From: HGM11412 sp045536025
GTDB taxonomy: Bacteria > Bacillota > Clostridia > Christensenellales > Borkfalkiaceae
Direction of reading: 5' to 3'
Length of the DNA stretch: 64,000 nucleotides
Assembly (NCBI GenBank): GCA_045536025.1
Contig: JAZSMT010000008.1
Location: forward strand, 1-64,000
Position 1 is the stretch's first letter. Each line of letters opens with the position of its first letter. This document shows, in pieces, positions 34,883 to 43,735 of the stretch. The notes below the pieces were generated by a model. It did not search any database and was not told the DNA's origin. It saw only the letters and a program-made list of their open reading frames with translations. Both the position numbers and the translations under genes were made by a program.

Positions 34883-34929
34883 AAAAAGTTACCAAAAGTG
34901 GTTGCAAGTTACTAAAAAGTATGTTATGA
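34883..34929 (+). promoter_or_regulatory. dcw promoter with MraZ-box-like direct repeats
   Basis: Promoter TTGCAA (34901-34906), 17-bp spacer, TATGAT (34924-34929). Overlapping it, AAAAGT recurs at 34883, 34893 and 34914, with GCAAGT at 34903, a 10-11-bp period. MraZ is known to bind short direct repeats at its own promoter, so these are the likely operator. Confidence 0.6.
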
Positions 34930-34979
34930 TATGCGTGTAAACTTATAAATGGATTAAAAATCGCTAAAGGAGGCAGGCT

Positions 34980-35405
34980 ATGCTGTTTGGTGAATACAGT
35001 CATCAAGTTGACGCTAAAAACAGAATAAGAATACCAAGCAAGCTAAAGGCTGAGCTTGGAAGCGGTTACGTATTTATGAAAGGCGCTGCTAAATGTATAA
35101 GCGTTTATCCTGCCGATAAGGTTGACGAGTTAGTTGGGCAATTTTCTGGGCTTAGCACCTTTGATAAGGTAGGGCAAGAGTCGTTAATGGAATTTATGTC
35201 CTCTTTCTTCCCAGGTGATGAAGACGGGCAAGGCAGAGTAGTTATTCCCGAAGCTTTACGCATATACGCTGGAATAGATAAAGAGGTAGTGACCATTGGT
35301 ATGGTAAACCACGTTGATATCTACAGTAAAGAAGAGCGCGACAGAATAAAAGCTGAAAAATCTTATTCTGAAAGAATAAATATCTTAAAGGACAGGCTTA
35401 AATAA
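34980..35405 (+). CDS. mraZ: transcriptional regulator MraZ
   Basis: 141 aa with two AbrB/SpoVT-like halves, each carrying the D-x-x-x-R motif: HQVDAKNRIRIPSKL and DEDGQGRVVIPEALR. It is the first gene of the dcw cluster and controls it, binding repeats upstream of its own start. It follows GGAGGCAGG. The stop codon shares its last base with the rsmH ATG (TAATG). Confidence 0.95.
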   Translation: MLFGEYSHQVDAKNRIRIPSKLKAELGSGYVFMKGAAKCISVYPADKVDELVGQFSGLSTFDKVGQESLMEFMSSFFPGDEDGQGRVVIPEALRIYAGIDKEVVTIGMVNHVDIYSKEERDRIKAEKSYSERINILKDRLK

Positions 35406-36331
35406 TGGAATTTCGCCATTATTCGGTAATGCTTAAAGAGTGTATAGACGGCTTAAAGCTTAAAAAGGGCGGTGTGTACTTTGACGGCACGCTCGGCGGC
35501 GGAGGACACTCTGAAGAAATTTTAAAAAACATTGGCGACGGTTTTTTGTTTGCAACCGACCTTGACGACGATGCTTTGGCGTCAACTACCAAAAGGCTTG
35601 AAAAGTATAAAAATTTTAAGGCGGTTAAAAGCAACTTTAAAAACTTTTCAAAGGTGTGTAACGAGTTAAATATAACGTCAATTGACGGCGCTATTTTAGA
35701 TTTGGGCGTAAGCTCGTATCAGCTTGACAATCGCGAACGCGGATTTTCATATATGGCTGACGAGGTTTTACTCGATATGCGTATGGACAGACGTAGCGGA
35801 TTTTCCGCATACGATATCGTAAATGGATACGACGAGAAAAAATTAAGATATATCTTATCCACTTACGGCGAAGAGAAATTTGCTCAAAATATCGCAAAAA
35901 ATATCGTTTTAGATAGAAGCGTTCGCCCCATTAAAACTACGGGTGAACTCGTTAAAATAATAGATAAATCAATACCTTATAAATTCAAGCGCGACGGGCA
36001 TCCCGCCAAAAAGACCTTTCAGGCAATTAGAATTGAGGTTAACGGCGAACTTGACGGACTTGACGAGGTTTTAAGAGATATAGTTAATAAATTAAACGTA
36101 GGTGGTAGACTTGCAGTAATTACCTTCCATAGCTTAGAAGATAGAGTTGTAAAATCAGTCTTTAAAGAGCTTTCATCGGGATGTGATTGCGATAAGAGAT
36201 ATCCGTGCGTTTGTGGAAAGAAGGAAATAGTAAAAGAGACAACTAAAAAGCCTATAACGGCAACTGATAAAGAACTTAACGAAAATAGTCGTAGCAAATC
36301 GGCAAAACTTAGAATAATTGAAAAACTTTAA
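35405..36331 (+). CDS. rsmH: 16S rRNA (cytosine-1402-N4)-methyltransferase RsmH
   Basis: SAM-dependent methylation of C1402 in the ribosomal P site. DGTLGGGGHSEEIL (SAM binding), DGAILDLGVSSYQLD, RGFSYMADEVLLDMRMD and ITFHSLEDRVVK are the family landmarks. 308 aa. A cysteine-rich stretch (CDCDKRYPCVCGK) near residue 265 is common in the family. Second gene of the dcw cluster. Confidence 0.96.
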   Translation: MEFRHYSVMLKECIDGLKLKKGGVYFDGTLGGGGHSEEILKNIGDGFLFATDLDDDALASTTKRLEKYKNFKAVKSNFKNFSKVCNELNITSIDGAILDLGVSSYQLDNRERGFSYMADEVLLDMRMDRRSGFSAYDIVNGYDEKKLRYILSTYGEEKFAQNIAKNIVLDRSVRPIKTTGELVKIIDKSIPYKFKRDGHPAKKTFQAIRIEVNGELDGLDEVLRDIVNKLNVGGRLAVITFHSLEDRVVKSVFKELSSGCDCDKRYPCVCGKKEIVKETTKKPITATDKELNENSRSKSAKLRIIEKL

Positions 36332-36375
36332 TTTATTAAAGGTTTTACGTAGCATAATAAACGGAGGAAAGCAAT

Positions 36376-36948
36376 ATGTTTAATTATAGACAGTCAAACG
36401 TAATCGAAAAAAACACGTTCGTTGATGAATTCGAAGCGGAAAGCGTTGCTCCCACTAAAACTCGCGAAATTTCGAGTGAGGAAAGGGAGTTTAATGCTAG
36501 AATTGCCGATAATTTTGATAGAATTATCAATTACGACAGCTATTCAAGACAAGACGCCGTTCAAGAGCGCGCACAAACTGTAAACTCCTTCGTTTCGGGT
36601 GCTAATTACGAAATTAGCCCCTCGGCTACTACTATGCAGTATAAAGATATGCCCAAAGCGGAAATTTACCAAGATTACCGCGTAGAATCGGGATATTATA
36701 CTCAAACGAAAGTTAGACCGGGCGCTAAGGTTGCAGTTGCGATATTAACGCTTATAGTTGCCATACTCTCGGCGCTCGTAGTTTTAAACACGGCGCTTCT
36801 TGGTAATATGAACGCGCTTATCGGCAGTAGACTTTCAGAAGTTGAAAAGCTTGAGGCTGAATACGCTTCCCTTACCGAAGAATTAGGTGACGTTTCGAGC
36901 GACCAGTCGATTATAGACGCTGCATTAGATTTAGGTATGAAAGGGTAA
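36376..36948 (+). CDS. ftsL: FtsL-like divisome protein
   Basis: 190 aa: a long acidic cytoplasmic segment (1-115), one membrane helix (about 119-143, VAVAILTLIVAILSALVVLN) and a short periplasmic coiled-coil (SRLSEVEKLEAEYASLTEEL). This topology and the position between rsmH and the PBP gene identify the FtsL role of linking DivIB/DivIC-type proteins to the septal PBP. The sequence itself is poorly conserved, as usual for FtsL. It starts at an ATG after GGAGG. The cytoplasmic part is longer than in most FtsL proteins. Confidence 0.8.
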   Translation: MFNYRQSNVIEKNTFVDEFEAESVAPTKTREISSEEREFNARIADNFDRIINYDSYSRQDAVQERAQTVNSFVSGANYEISPSATTMQYKDMPKAEIYQDYRVESGYYTQTKVRPGAKVAVAILTLIVAILSALVVLNTALLGNMNALIGSRLSEVEKLEAEYASLTEELGDVSSDQSIIDAALDLGMKG

Positions 36949-36998
36949 AAACTATTAACTATTATTCAATAACTACGGTACGAAAGAGGTTATTCGCG

Positions 36999-38510
36999 CT
37001 GATTTGCGCGGTAACCTTTATTTTTTTATTCGTTTTAATAAGACTACTATATATTCAAGTCTTTTGGGGGGAAGAACTGCAAGTAAAAGCGCTTGACCAG
37101 TGGACGAGAAACGTTCCCGTTCTTGCTAAGCGTGGGGAAATTACCGACCGCAACGGCGTCGTACTTGCAACCACTAAAAAAACGTATACGGTATTCGTTC
37201 GCCCAAGGGCGGTTACCGATTTAGACGAGGTTACGTCAGTTTTATCCGAGATATTTTCTCTTGATAAGTCGGCGTTAACCGACAAAATAACAACTACGAA
37301 AGTCAGCGAAATAAAAGTTACGAAGCACGCCGAGAAGGAATATATTGAAAAGCTTTCTAAATATTCCTTAAACGGCGTTTATTTTGCCGAAGACGTTACG
37401 AGATATTACCCATACGACGAACTTTTAGCTCAAGTTTTAGGCTACACATCGGCTGACGGCAACGGTATTTCGGGGCTTGAGCTTTACTATAACGGCTATT
37501 TATCGGGTGAAAACGGTGAAATTTTATACGAGGCTGATTTAACGGGTAAGGATTTAGAGGGTAAAACCCCTTCGTATGTTCCCGCAATAGATGGACTTAG
37601 CCTTAGGTTGACGATAGACTATGAAATTCAGCAAATACTTGAAAGCGTAACCGATAAAGCCATGAGCGAATATACCCCCAAACAAGCCTCTGCAATAGTT
37701 GTTAATCCGCAAAACGGCGAAATACTAGGTATGTCGATGAAACCGTCGCTCAATCTAAACGAAGTGCCTCTTGGAGATTTGGATACCCTTAATAAACTTG
37801 GACGAATTACGCTTATTTCAGACTGTTACGAGCCTGGTTCAACCTTTAAAGTTTTAACGGCTAGCGCAAACGTAAACGAGTATTTAAAAGGGAATAATAA
37901 AGCTTTTTCGCAATATCATATTTTTAATTCTTCAAGATACCGCTATATCGACGGCTCAAAAATAAAATGCTGGTCAACCCACCAAAACGGCAAGCACGCT
38001 AACGAAAACTTGGGGGAGGCGCTCAACAACAGTTGTAACCCGATATTCGTTGATATTGCCCTTTCGCTTGGCAAAAAAAGCTTTTATTCTTACTTAAACG
38101 CATTTGGTTACGGCAAAGTAACAGGAATTGATTTAACTGGCGAAGCGCAGGGTATGATAATTCCAGAAATGGCTGTAAAATCAGCAGACCTAGCAAGAAT
38201 TTCGTTTGGGCAAGCAATAGCTTGCACGCCACTACAGCTGGTTATGGCAACGTCAGCAGCGATTAACGGCGGTAAACTTTACACGCCTTATTTAGTAAAA
38301 GAGATATATAGTAACAAAGGAACGCTTTCAAGCGTAACTGAACAAAAATTAGTTGGAACGCCTATTACCTTAGAAACGTCAAAAATAATAAATTCGTATT
38401 TAGAAGACGTTGTTGAAAACGGCTCGGGTAAGCAGGCGTATTTAGAGGGCTACCGCGTAGGCGGTAAAACGGGGCTTTTCTTAAAAAAATGCGCAAACTT
38501 TTTAGCCTAA
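36999..38510 (+). pseudogene. class B penicillin-binding protein (FtsI/SpoVD), 5' part, interrupted
   Basis: The frame from about 36970 encodes a membrane helix (ICAVTFIFLFVLIRLLYIQVF), the pedestal domain (AKRGEITDRNGVVLA) and most of the transpeptidase: STFK (PGSTFKVLTA), SCN (NNSCNP), and GGKTG at the very end. After KTG it turns into 11 element-encoded residues and a stop at 38510, so the last 67 residues are missing; they lie at 48374-48577. There is no ATG, GTG or TTG in frame between the upstream stop (36888-36890) and 37608, although conserved sequence starts near 36990. I place the start at CTG 36999, nine bases after GAAAGAGG, but it is uncertain. Whether this is the septal FtsI or the sporulation SpoVD cannot be told; no PASTA domain is present. 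Confidence 0.85.
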
Positions 38511-38614
38511 AAATCCAAAAAATGATGTAAATATAGGCAAAAATGAGCTAAAATATATGTTTTTTGTGGGAAATAGGAGGGCACAAAAATAGACAAAAGT
38601 CATATTATTAGGAG

Positions 38615-38641
38615 ACATGGATAAAATTCCATGTTTTTTTC
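38615..38641 (+). terminator. terminator at the left end of the element
   Basis: ACATGGA/TCCATGT with loop TAAAAT, then a run of T. It would stop dcw transcription from running into the toxin gene. The region 38511-38614 shows no gene. Confidence 0.75.
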
Positions 38642-38728
38642 TTTTTATAAAATTTAATTATTAAGTCTTAATATCATTAAAAAAAATGATTATTATGAGA
38701 TATTATTATTTTTTTATGCTGAAAAATA

Positions 38729-38779
38729 TTGACATTTTATATAACATAGGGTATAATATAAAATATAATAAATGTTATA
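38729..38779 (+). promoter_or_regulatory. consensus promoter with inverted-repeat operator
   Basis: TTGACA (38729-38734), 17-bp spacer, TATAAT (38752-38757): a perfect sigma-A consensus. TATAACAT (38740-38747) and ATGTTATA (38772-38779) form an 8-bp inverted repeat around the -10 box and start, a likely site for autoregulation by the XRE domain of the next gene. Confidence 0.75.
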
Positions 38780-38788
38780 GGTGGTAAT

Positions 38789-39667
38789 ATGAAAGACATT
38801 CTTAAAGAAATAAGACAGTATGCAGGATTAAGTCAAACAGAGATGGCAAAAAAAGTTGGGGTACGATTTGCAACTATTAATCGTTGGGAAAATGGACATT
38901 CAGAGCCTAATCGTCTTGCTCAAGAAAAGCTTTATGAATTATGTGAAGAGTTTTCTATTCCTGTTTATGATATGATTATCAATAAAATTAATAATGAGTC
39001 AAATAATTTGCGTATTGATGATGGCAGAATGCTTCTTTATCACGGCTCAAAAAATGGATTAGTTGGTAAAATTGCTCCTATAAGTAGAGAACGCTGTGAT
39101 TTTGGAAAAGGTTTTTATATGGGAACAACACCGGAGCAAGCTCTTACACTTATTTGCGACTTTGAGGACTCAAAATTTTATATCGTATCCATTGATTTAA
39201 CAAATCTTAATTCGTTTGAAATTCCAACGGATTTAGATTGGGCTATGGTTGTGGCGTATAATCGAGGAAGAATGGAGAAAATAAAAGGAAGCAAGTTTTA
39301 CAGTAAATATGCTATGATGATGAACACAAACGATGTGGCAATAGGAAGCATAGCGAATGATAGAATGTTTTTTGTTATTGATAACTTTTTTCAAGAGGTC
39401 ATCACAGATACAGCATTAATAAGCAGTTTATCAGCGTTAAAGCTTGGGCAACAATACGTTGCATTGACAGAAAAGGCTTGTGACTGTGTAAAAATTGAAA
39501 GAGAAGTTATACTTAGTTATTTGGAAAAAAAGATATTAAAAAAAGTAAGTGAAGCTAACCGTCAAAAAGGTATAGAGTTTGCAAATGAAATATGTAAAAC
39601 ATTTAGGCGAGAAGGAAAGTTCTTTGATGAAATATTGGAAGAAGTTTTAAAAGGAGAAAAGATATGA
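38789..39667 (+). CDS. XRE HTH-DUF3990 fusion, probable ADP-ribosyltransferase-type toxin
   Basis: 292 aa. Residues 1-65 are an XRE helix-turn-helix (SQTEMAKKVGVRFATINRWENG). From about 80 the protein has the DUF3990 pattern: LYHGS (H85), DFGKGFYMGTTPEQA (104-118), YIVSIDL and NDVAIGSIANDRMF (about 185). DUF3990 proteins are predicted to have the ART fold and are found in toxin-antitoxin modules; HTH fusion allows self-repression. It sits behind a consensus promoter and overlaps the next gene by ATGA. A toxin role is family-based inference; it could also be a regulator that modifies a host protein. Confidence 0.72.
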   Translation: MKDILKEIRQYAGLSQTEMAKKVGVRFATINRWENGHSEPNRLAQEKLYELCEEFSIPVYDMIINKINNESNNLRIDDGRMLLYHGSKNGLVGKIAPISRERCDFGKGFYMGTTPEQALTLICDFEDSKFYIVSIDLTNLNSFEIPTDLDWAMVVAYNRGRMEKIKGSKFYSKYAMMMNTNDVAIGSIANDRMFFVIDNFFQEVITDTALISSLSALKLGQQYVALTEKACDCVKIEREVILSYLEKKILKKVSEANRQKGIEFANEICKTFRREGKFFDEILEEVLKGEKI

Positions 39668-40083
39668 CTTCTATAAAACATAAATTGTGCGATATACAAG
39701 GTAGGCTCTTTGAATTGTTTACAGAAACAAGCTATTCTATGGAAAGTCTTGTAAAAACGTTTATGAATAGTGAGTTGGCGAAAAATTTGGATTCTGAATA
39801 TAACCGTATGCAGTGGGCTGGAGAAGAATATCTTTTAGAAGAGTTGCTTGCGACATGTAAAGACAAATTAATAGAAAAAAAAGAAACTATATCAAAAGAC
39901 GTTATGTTTTGGATTGGTTATGTATATCGGTATTGGCATTTTATGACGCAAGAAGAAAGTAAAAAAATATATAAGCAAGCACCATTTGAGACAATGAATG
40001 TTAATTATCTTATGTTTCATACAATGGCGCCAGAATTAGCTGTTGAGGATTTAAAAGAAATTTACAAGCAGAAAAACAAGTAA
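39664..40083 (+). CDS. probable antitoxin partner of the DUF3990 protein
   Basis: 139 aa, mostly helical, rich in Glu, Lys and aromatic residues (MFWIGYVYRYWHFMTQEESKKIY). No DNA-binding or catalytic motif is visible. The four-base overlap with the toxin gene and the small size fit a cognate antitoxin whose DNA-binding function has been moved to the HTH on the toxin. I do not recognise the family with certainty. Confidence 0.55.
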   Translation: MTSIKHKLCDIQGRLFELFTETSYSMESLVKTFMNSELAKNLDSEYNRMQWAGEEYLLEELLATCKDKLIEKKETISKDVMFWIGYVYRYWHFMTQEESKKIYKQAPFETMNVNYLMFHTMAPELAVEDLKEIYKQKNK

Positions 40084-40111
40084 TTTCCAATATTAAACAC
40101 GGAGAAAGAAC

Positions 40112-43100
40112 ATGGATTTGATTGAATACGAGAAAAGAATTTTAAATTTAGAAGCAATGAAGTTTGAAGATTTAGTTCATGATTTGTTGCTTAAAGAATA
40201 TCCAAATATGGAAAATGTTTCGCACCTGGGGAGACAAGTTGGGCGAGCTGTTCCAACAAAAGGTCCAGTGGATATATGGTTTACAAGTAAAAAAGATAAA
40301 TTTGAATTAACAACCTTTGTTGAGATAACATCTCAGCAAACTTCTTTGCGTACTAAAATAATTTCAGATTTAAAAAAAGCGACAAAAGTAATTAACAAAA
40401 ATAAAATTAAAGTTAATGAAGTAATTTATGCTTGCACGGGAAGAATTTCACCTAAAACATATAAAGAAGCGAAAGATATTCTCAGGAATGTTGAAATAAT
40501 TGGAGAGTTTAACTTAAAATTTTGGGGAATAGATGAAATTGTTCGATTACTTAAAACATGCTATCCTATTTTAGCTGAAAAATATTTAGGAATAAAAATA
40601 AATAATGGATGTATAGTTCCAATTAAAGAATATGGAAATAAATTTAATGTAGCACAAGATAATTTATTTTTATACAGAGAAGAGGAAAAAGAAACAATAA
40701 AAAGAATATTACAGACCGATAAGGCTATTGTTTTGTATGGACCTGCAGGTTGTGGAAAAACAAGGATTGCACTTCAAATATTCAAAGAGTTACAAGAATT
40801 AAATCACGATTCAGAATGTCACGTAGTCAAAATGAGCGGCGTGGGATTATTTGAGGACTTAAAATCACTTTTAAACGATACACAAAAAATGCATTATGTA
40901 TTAGTAGATGATGCAAATCGAACAAATTATATTGGCGATATAGCTAATTTTATAGAAAGGCAAAATAATATTCGTATTATATTTACGGTGCGTGATTATG
41001 CTGTTGATGCGGTTATGAGAGCCTTAATTAAAACAGGAATACAGAATTATGAAATTAAGCCTTTTAAACAAGAGGACGTTACGGAGATAATTAAACAGGG
41101 ATTTGGTATTGAAAGAAAAAAGACGCTCGATTATATATTAGATGTTTCAAAAGGCAACTTGCGTTTTGCTGTAATGGCTGCACAATTAATAAATGAAAAA
41201 GGAAAGGGGGTAAGACAGTTATCTGATCTTTTAGAAGAGTATTTTAATGATGTGCGAGAAAGAATTGAATCTCTAAGTTCTGGTAAGCTTGCAGAAAAAG
41301 TTCTTGCAGCTCTTTCACTTTTTAAGAGATTAGATATTAGGGATAAAAATTTAATAACGGAAATAGGTAAAGTTTTTGGATTTTCGGAAATAGAATTTTA
41401 TGATATTTGTGATGAATTGGATATTGCAGAGACAATTAACTATCACTTTGATAAAAGCGCCATTGAAATTGCCGATCAAATATTGGCAGACTACTTATTT
41501 TATAAAATAGCTATAAAAGAAAAAAAACTTAATCTAAAAATAATCTTTGAGAAATTCTTATTTGGATATAAAAATAGATTTTTAGATTTGTTCCAATCTA
41601 TTATAAATATATATGGCCTTAGCGAGAGTTTATTGTCGCAATTAAGGGCGGTATTTACCTATTTAGAAGAAAATAATAGAAGGGAGATAATAACTAAATA
41701 TTTGGGATTATTTCATGGTTTAATACCAAATGAAACGTTGCAATTTGTTATCAATAAACTAGAAGAAATACCCGCCAACGAAGAAAGAGAATATCATGAG
41801 TTTGGCAAGGACTTTTATGCCGAATTATTAGAGATTTTATCTTGCTTTTCTAATAGCGGTTATGATGAATACGCTATTGACATTTTAATAGATACATTGA
41901 TGAAAAAGCCGGGAATGTATAAAGAATTAAAGCATTCTCTTTGTGAATCGTTTACAATAAACAATGTATCACACATTAATCGTTATCATACTCAAAATTA
42001 TTTGTTGGAGAAAATTATAGGTTTAAAAGAGTACGATAATTATTTGGATTTACTGAGTGATGTTTTAAATAAACAATTTTCTTTATCACAACGTTCAACT
42101 GAAGCTAAAGGGCGTAGTGTTACTTTCTATACGGTTGAGATGTTAAACATGGAAGAATCTCGACATCATCGTAATTTAATATGGCAAGGTATCAATATTT
42201 TATTTGAAAATTCAGTGGATTTAAAAAAAATCCACAAGATAGTATCTAGTGGAACTTATATTGAAACAGGCAATGAATTAAGAAAAATTGATAAGAATTA
42301 TGCTTTACAATTTTGCGAGAGATTGGATTTGTCTGTGTTTGGCAACAAAATGTTTGCTATTAACCTTTTGGGACACTATAAAAAAATGCAGGGAGTTAAG
42401 AGCTTTATTGATTCGCTTTTAACTGACTCAACTTTAAGATTTTATTATGAAAATCTTAATTATATAACAGGGAAATTTATCCATGGCAAAGAACTTAAAA
42501 ACGCCATAAAAAAATTATGCGATACAACAAGTTTTGATGAAATTATCAATGGTTTATCATGTATTGCTAAACATGTTGCTGGTGGGAATAGTGAATGGAA
42601 CTGTAACAACGCAATAGAGCTGGTTTTTGACGTGATATATGAGAGGGACAAAGATGCTTTTTGCGAGTTGGTACTTCAATATATTCAGTCTAACCCGGAA
42701 ACTGGGATTATACCACTTGTATTGCTTAAAAACTTAAACAGTATTTTAGAATTAAGTGCCATATTGTCATTTTTAGAAATGTCAGATTTAAAGCATAAAT
42801 GCAATTGGATAGCGCAGTGTTTAGTATGTGTTCCTCAAGATAAGATTGATGATGATATATATGCATATGCATTAAATTTCTTTATCAACACATATCCTGA
42901 AACTACTTTATGGTATGGGAATGAACGTGCAGACAGTTTATTAAATTTTGAAAATTATCGTAAAGGATTTATTTCAAATGTAGTCAAAGCATATCAAAGA
43001 CTCGATAATAAAATGGCATTAAAGCATTTTTGTGAATTATTATTTTCAGACGAATATACTTTTGATGAAATTCTAAGTGTGTTCAACAATGATATTGAGT

Positions 43101-43735
43101 TGATGAAGAATGTTTATTTAACACTAGCAAAGACAAATGCTTTAATGGACTTAAAGGGTAATTGGTTAAATATGCTTTTTAAAGAGGATAGTGAGAACCA
43201 ATACAAATTACTCAAGGGATTTATAGAAGAAAAACATGCGCACATTCCTCATGTCGCTTTTTATAAGTTTAACCAATTTATAGATATGTTTATAGACGTT
43301 TTAGCGGATGGCGCTTATTGGTATCTTAATAATCAAATTCATAAATTGATTTTTGGTATGGACGATTCGCTTTTTAAGTCATTCATTTGTGAATATTTTG
43401 AAAGGAATAAAAACAATTATATTCTAATGCGTGATTTGTCTATTCTAATGGAAGATGCGTCAAAAGAAAGACAAGTGGAATTTGCGAAATCAACAGTAGA
43501 ACATAAAGTGTCTATTGATATAATGCGAAGAATGTTCTTTTTTGGTGGTCCAAGTTCTTGGACAAATAGTAGGATTCCGCATATCAAAAAGAATATAGAG
43601 ATTCTTGAGAAATTTATTGAAGAATATACAATGGGGACGAAATATAAATTGTTCTTCAATGAAAGATTAGAAAGATTGCGTAATCATTTGAAAAGTACGG
43701 AAATAGAAGAATTTAATAGGGACTTGTTAGAATAA
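40112..43735 (+). CDS. nuclease-like/STAND P-loop NTPase with long helical C-terminus (1207 aa)
   Basis: Three parts. Residues 1-165 resemble a restriction-endonuclease (Mrr/PD-(D/E)xK-like) domain: FEDLVHDLL, GPVDIWF (D54) and FVEITSQQ (E71); the usual catalytic Lys appears to be Thr73, so activity is uncertain. Residues about 190-380 are a STAND-type NTPase: Walker A GPAGCGKTR (about 210-218), Walker B YVLVDD (about 262-267) and a sensor-like FTVRDYAVD. A winged-helix region follows, then about 700 residues of alpha-helical, TPR/HEAT-like sequence. This effector-NTPase-sensor layout is that of Avs-type antiphage proteins and other prokaryotic NLR-like sensors. The gene abuts the kinase gene with a one-base overlap. 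A defence function is inferred. Confidence 0.7.
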   Translation: MDLIEYEKRILNLEAMKFEDLVHDLLLKEYPNMENVSHLGRQVGRAVPTKGPVDIWFTSKKDKFELTTFVEITSQQTSLRTKIISDLKKATKVINKNKIKVNEVIYACTGRISPKTYKEAKDILRNVEIIGEFNLKFWGIDEIVRLLKTCYPILAEKYLGIKINNGCIVPIKEYGNKFNVAQDNLFLYREEEKETIKRILQTDKAIVLYGPAGCGKTRIALQIFKELQELNHDSECHVVKMSGVGLFEDLKSLLNDTQKMHYVLVDDANRTNYIGDIANFIERQNNIRIIFTVRDYAVDAVMRALIKTGIQNYEIKPFKQEDVTEIIKQGFGIERKKTLDYILDVSKGNLRFAVMAAQLINEKGKGVRQLSDLLEEYFNDVRERIESLSSGKLAEKVLAALSLFKRLDIRDKNLITEIGKVFGFSEIEFYDICDELDIAETINYHFDKSAIEIADQILADYLFYKIAIKEKKLNLKIIFEKFLFGYKNRFLDLFQSIINIYGLSESLLSQLRAVFTYLEENNRREIITKYLGLFHGLIPNETLQFVINKLEEIPANEEREYHEFGKDFYAELLEILSCFSNSGYDEYAIDILIDTLMKKPGMYKELKHSLCESFTINNVSHINRYHTQNYLLEKIIGLKEYDNYLDLLSDVLNKQFSLSQRSTEAKGRSVTFYTVEMLNMEESRHHRNLIWQGINILFENSVDLKKIHKIVSSGTYIETGNELRKIDKNYALQFCERLDLSVFGNKMFAINLLGHYKKMQGVKSFIDSLLTDSTLRFYYENLNYITGKFIHGKELKNAIKKLCDTTSFDEIINGLSCIAKHVAGGNSEWNCNNAIELVFDVIYERDKDAFCELVLQYIQSNPETGIIPLVLLKNLNSILELSAILSFLEMSDLKHKCNWIAQCLVCVPQDKIDDDIYAYALNFFINTYPETTLWYGNERADSLLNFENYRKGFISNVVKAYQRLDNKMALKHFCELLFSDEYTFDEILSVFNNDIELMKNVYLTLAKTNALMDLKGNWLNMLFKEDSENQYKLLKGFIEEKHAHIPHVAFYKFNQFIDMFIDVLADGAYWYLNNQIHKLIFGMDDSLFKSFICEYFERNKNNYILMRDLSILMEDASKERQVEFAKSTVEHKVSIDIMRRMFFFGGPSSWTNSRIPHIKKNIEILEKFIEEYTMGTKYKLFFNERLERLRNHLKSTEIEEFNRDLLE

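Noticed and set aside
37608..38510. Independent 300-aa transpeptidase gene starting at TTG 37608
   Set aside because: The same frame continues upstream with the membrane anchor and pedestal domain, so this is an internal codon of the interrupted PBP gene.
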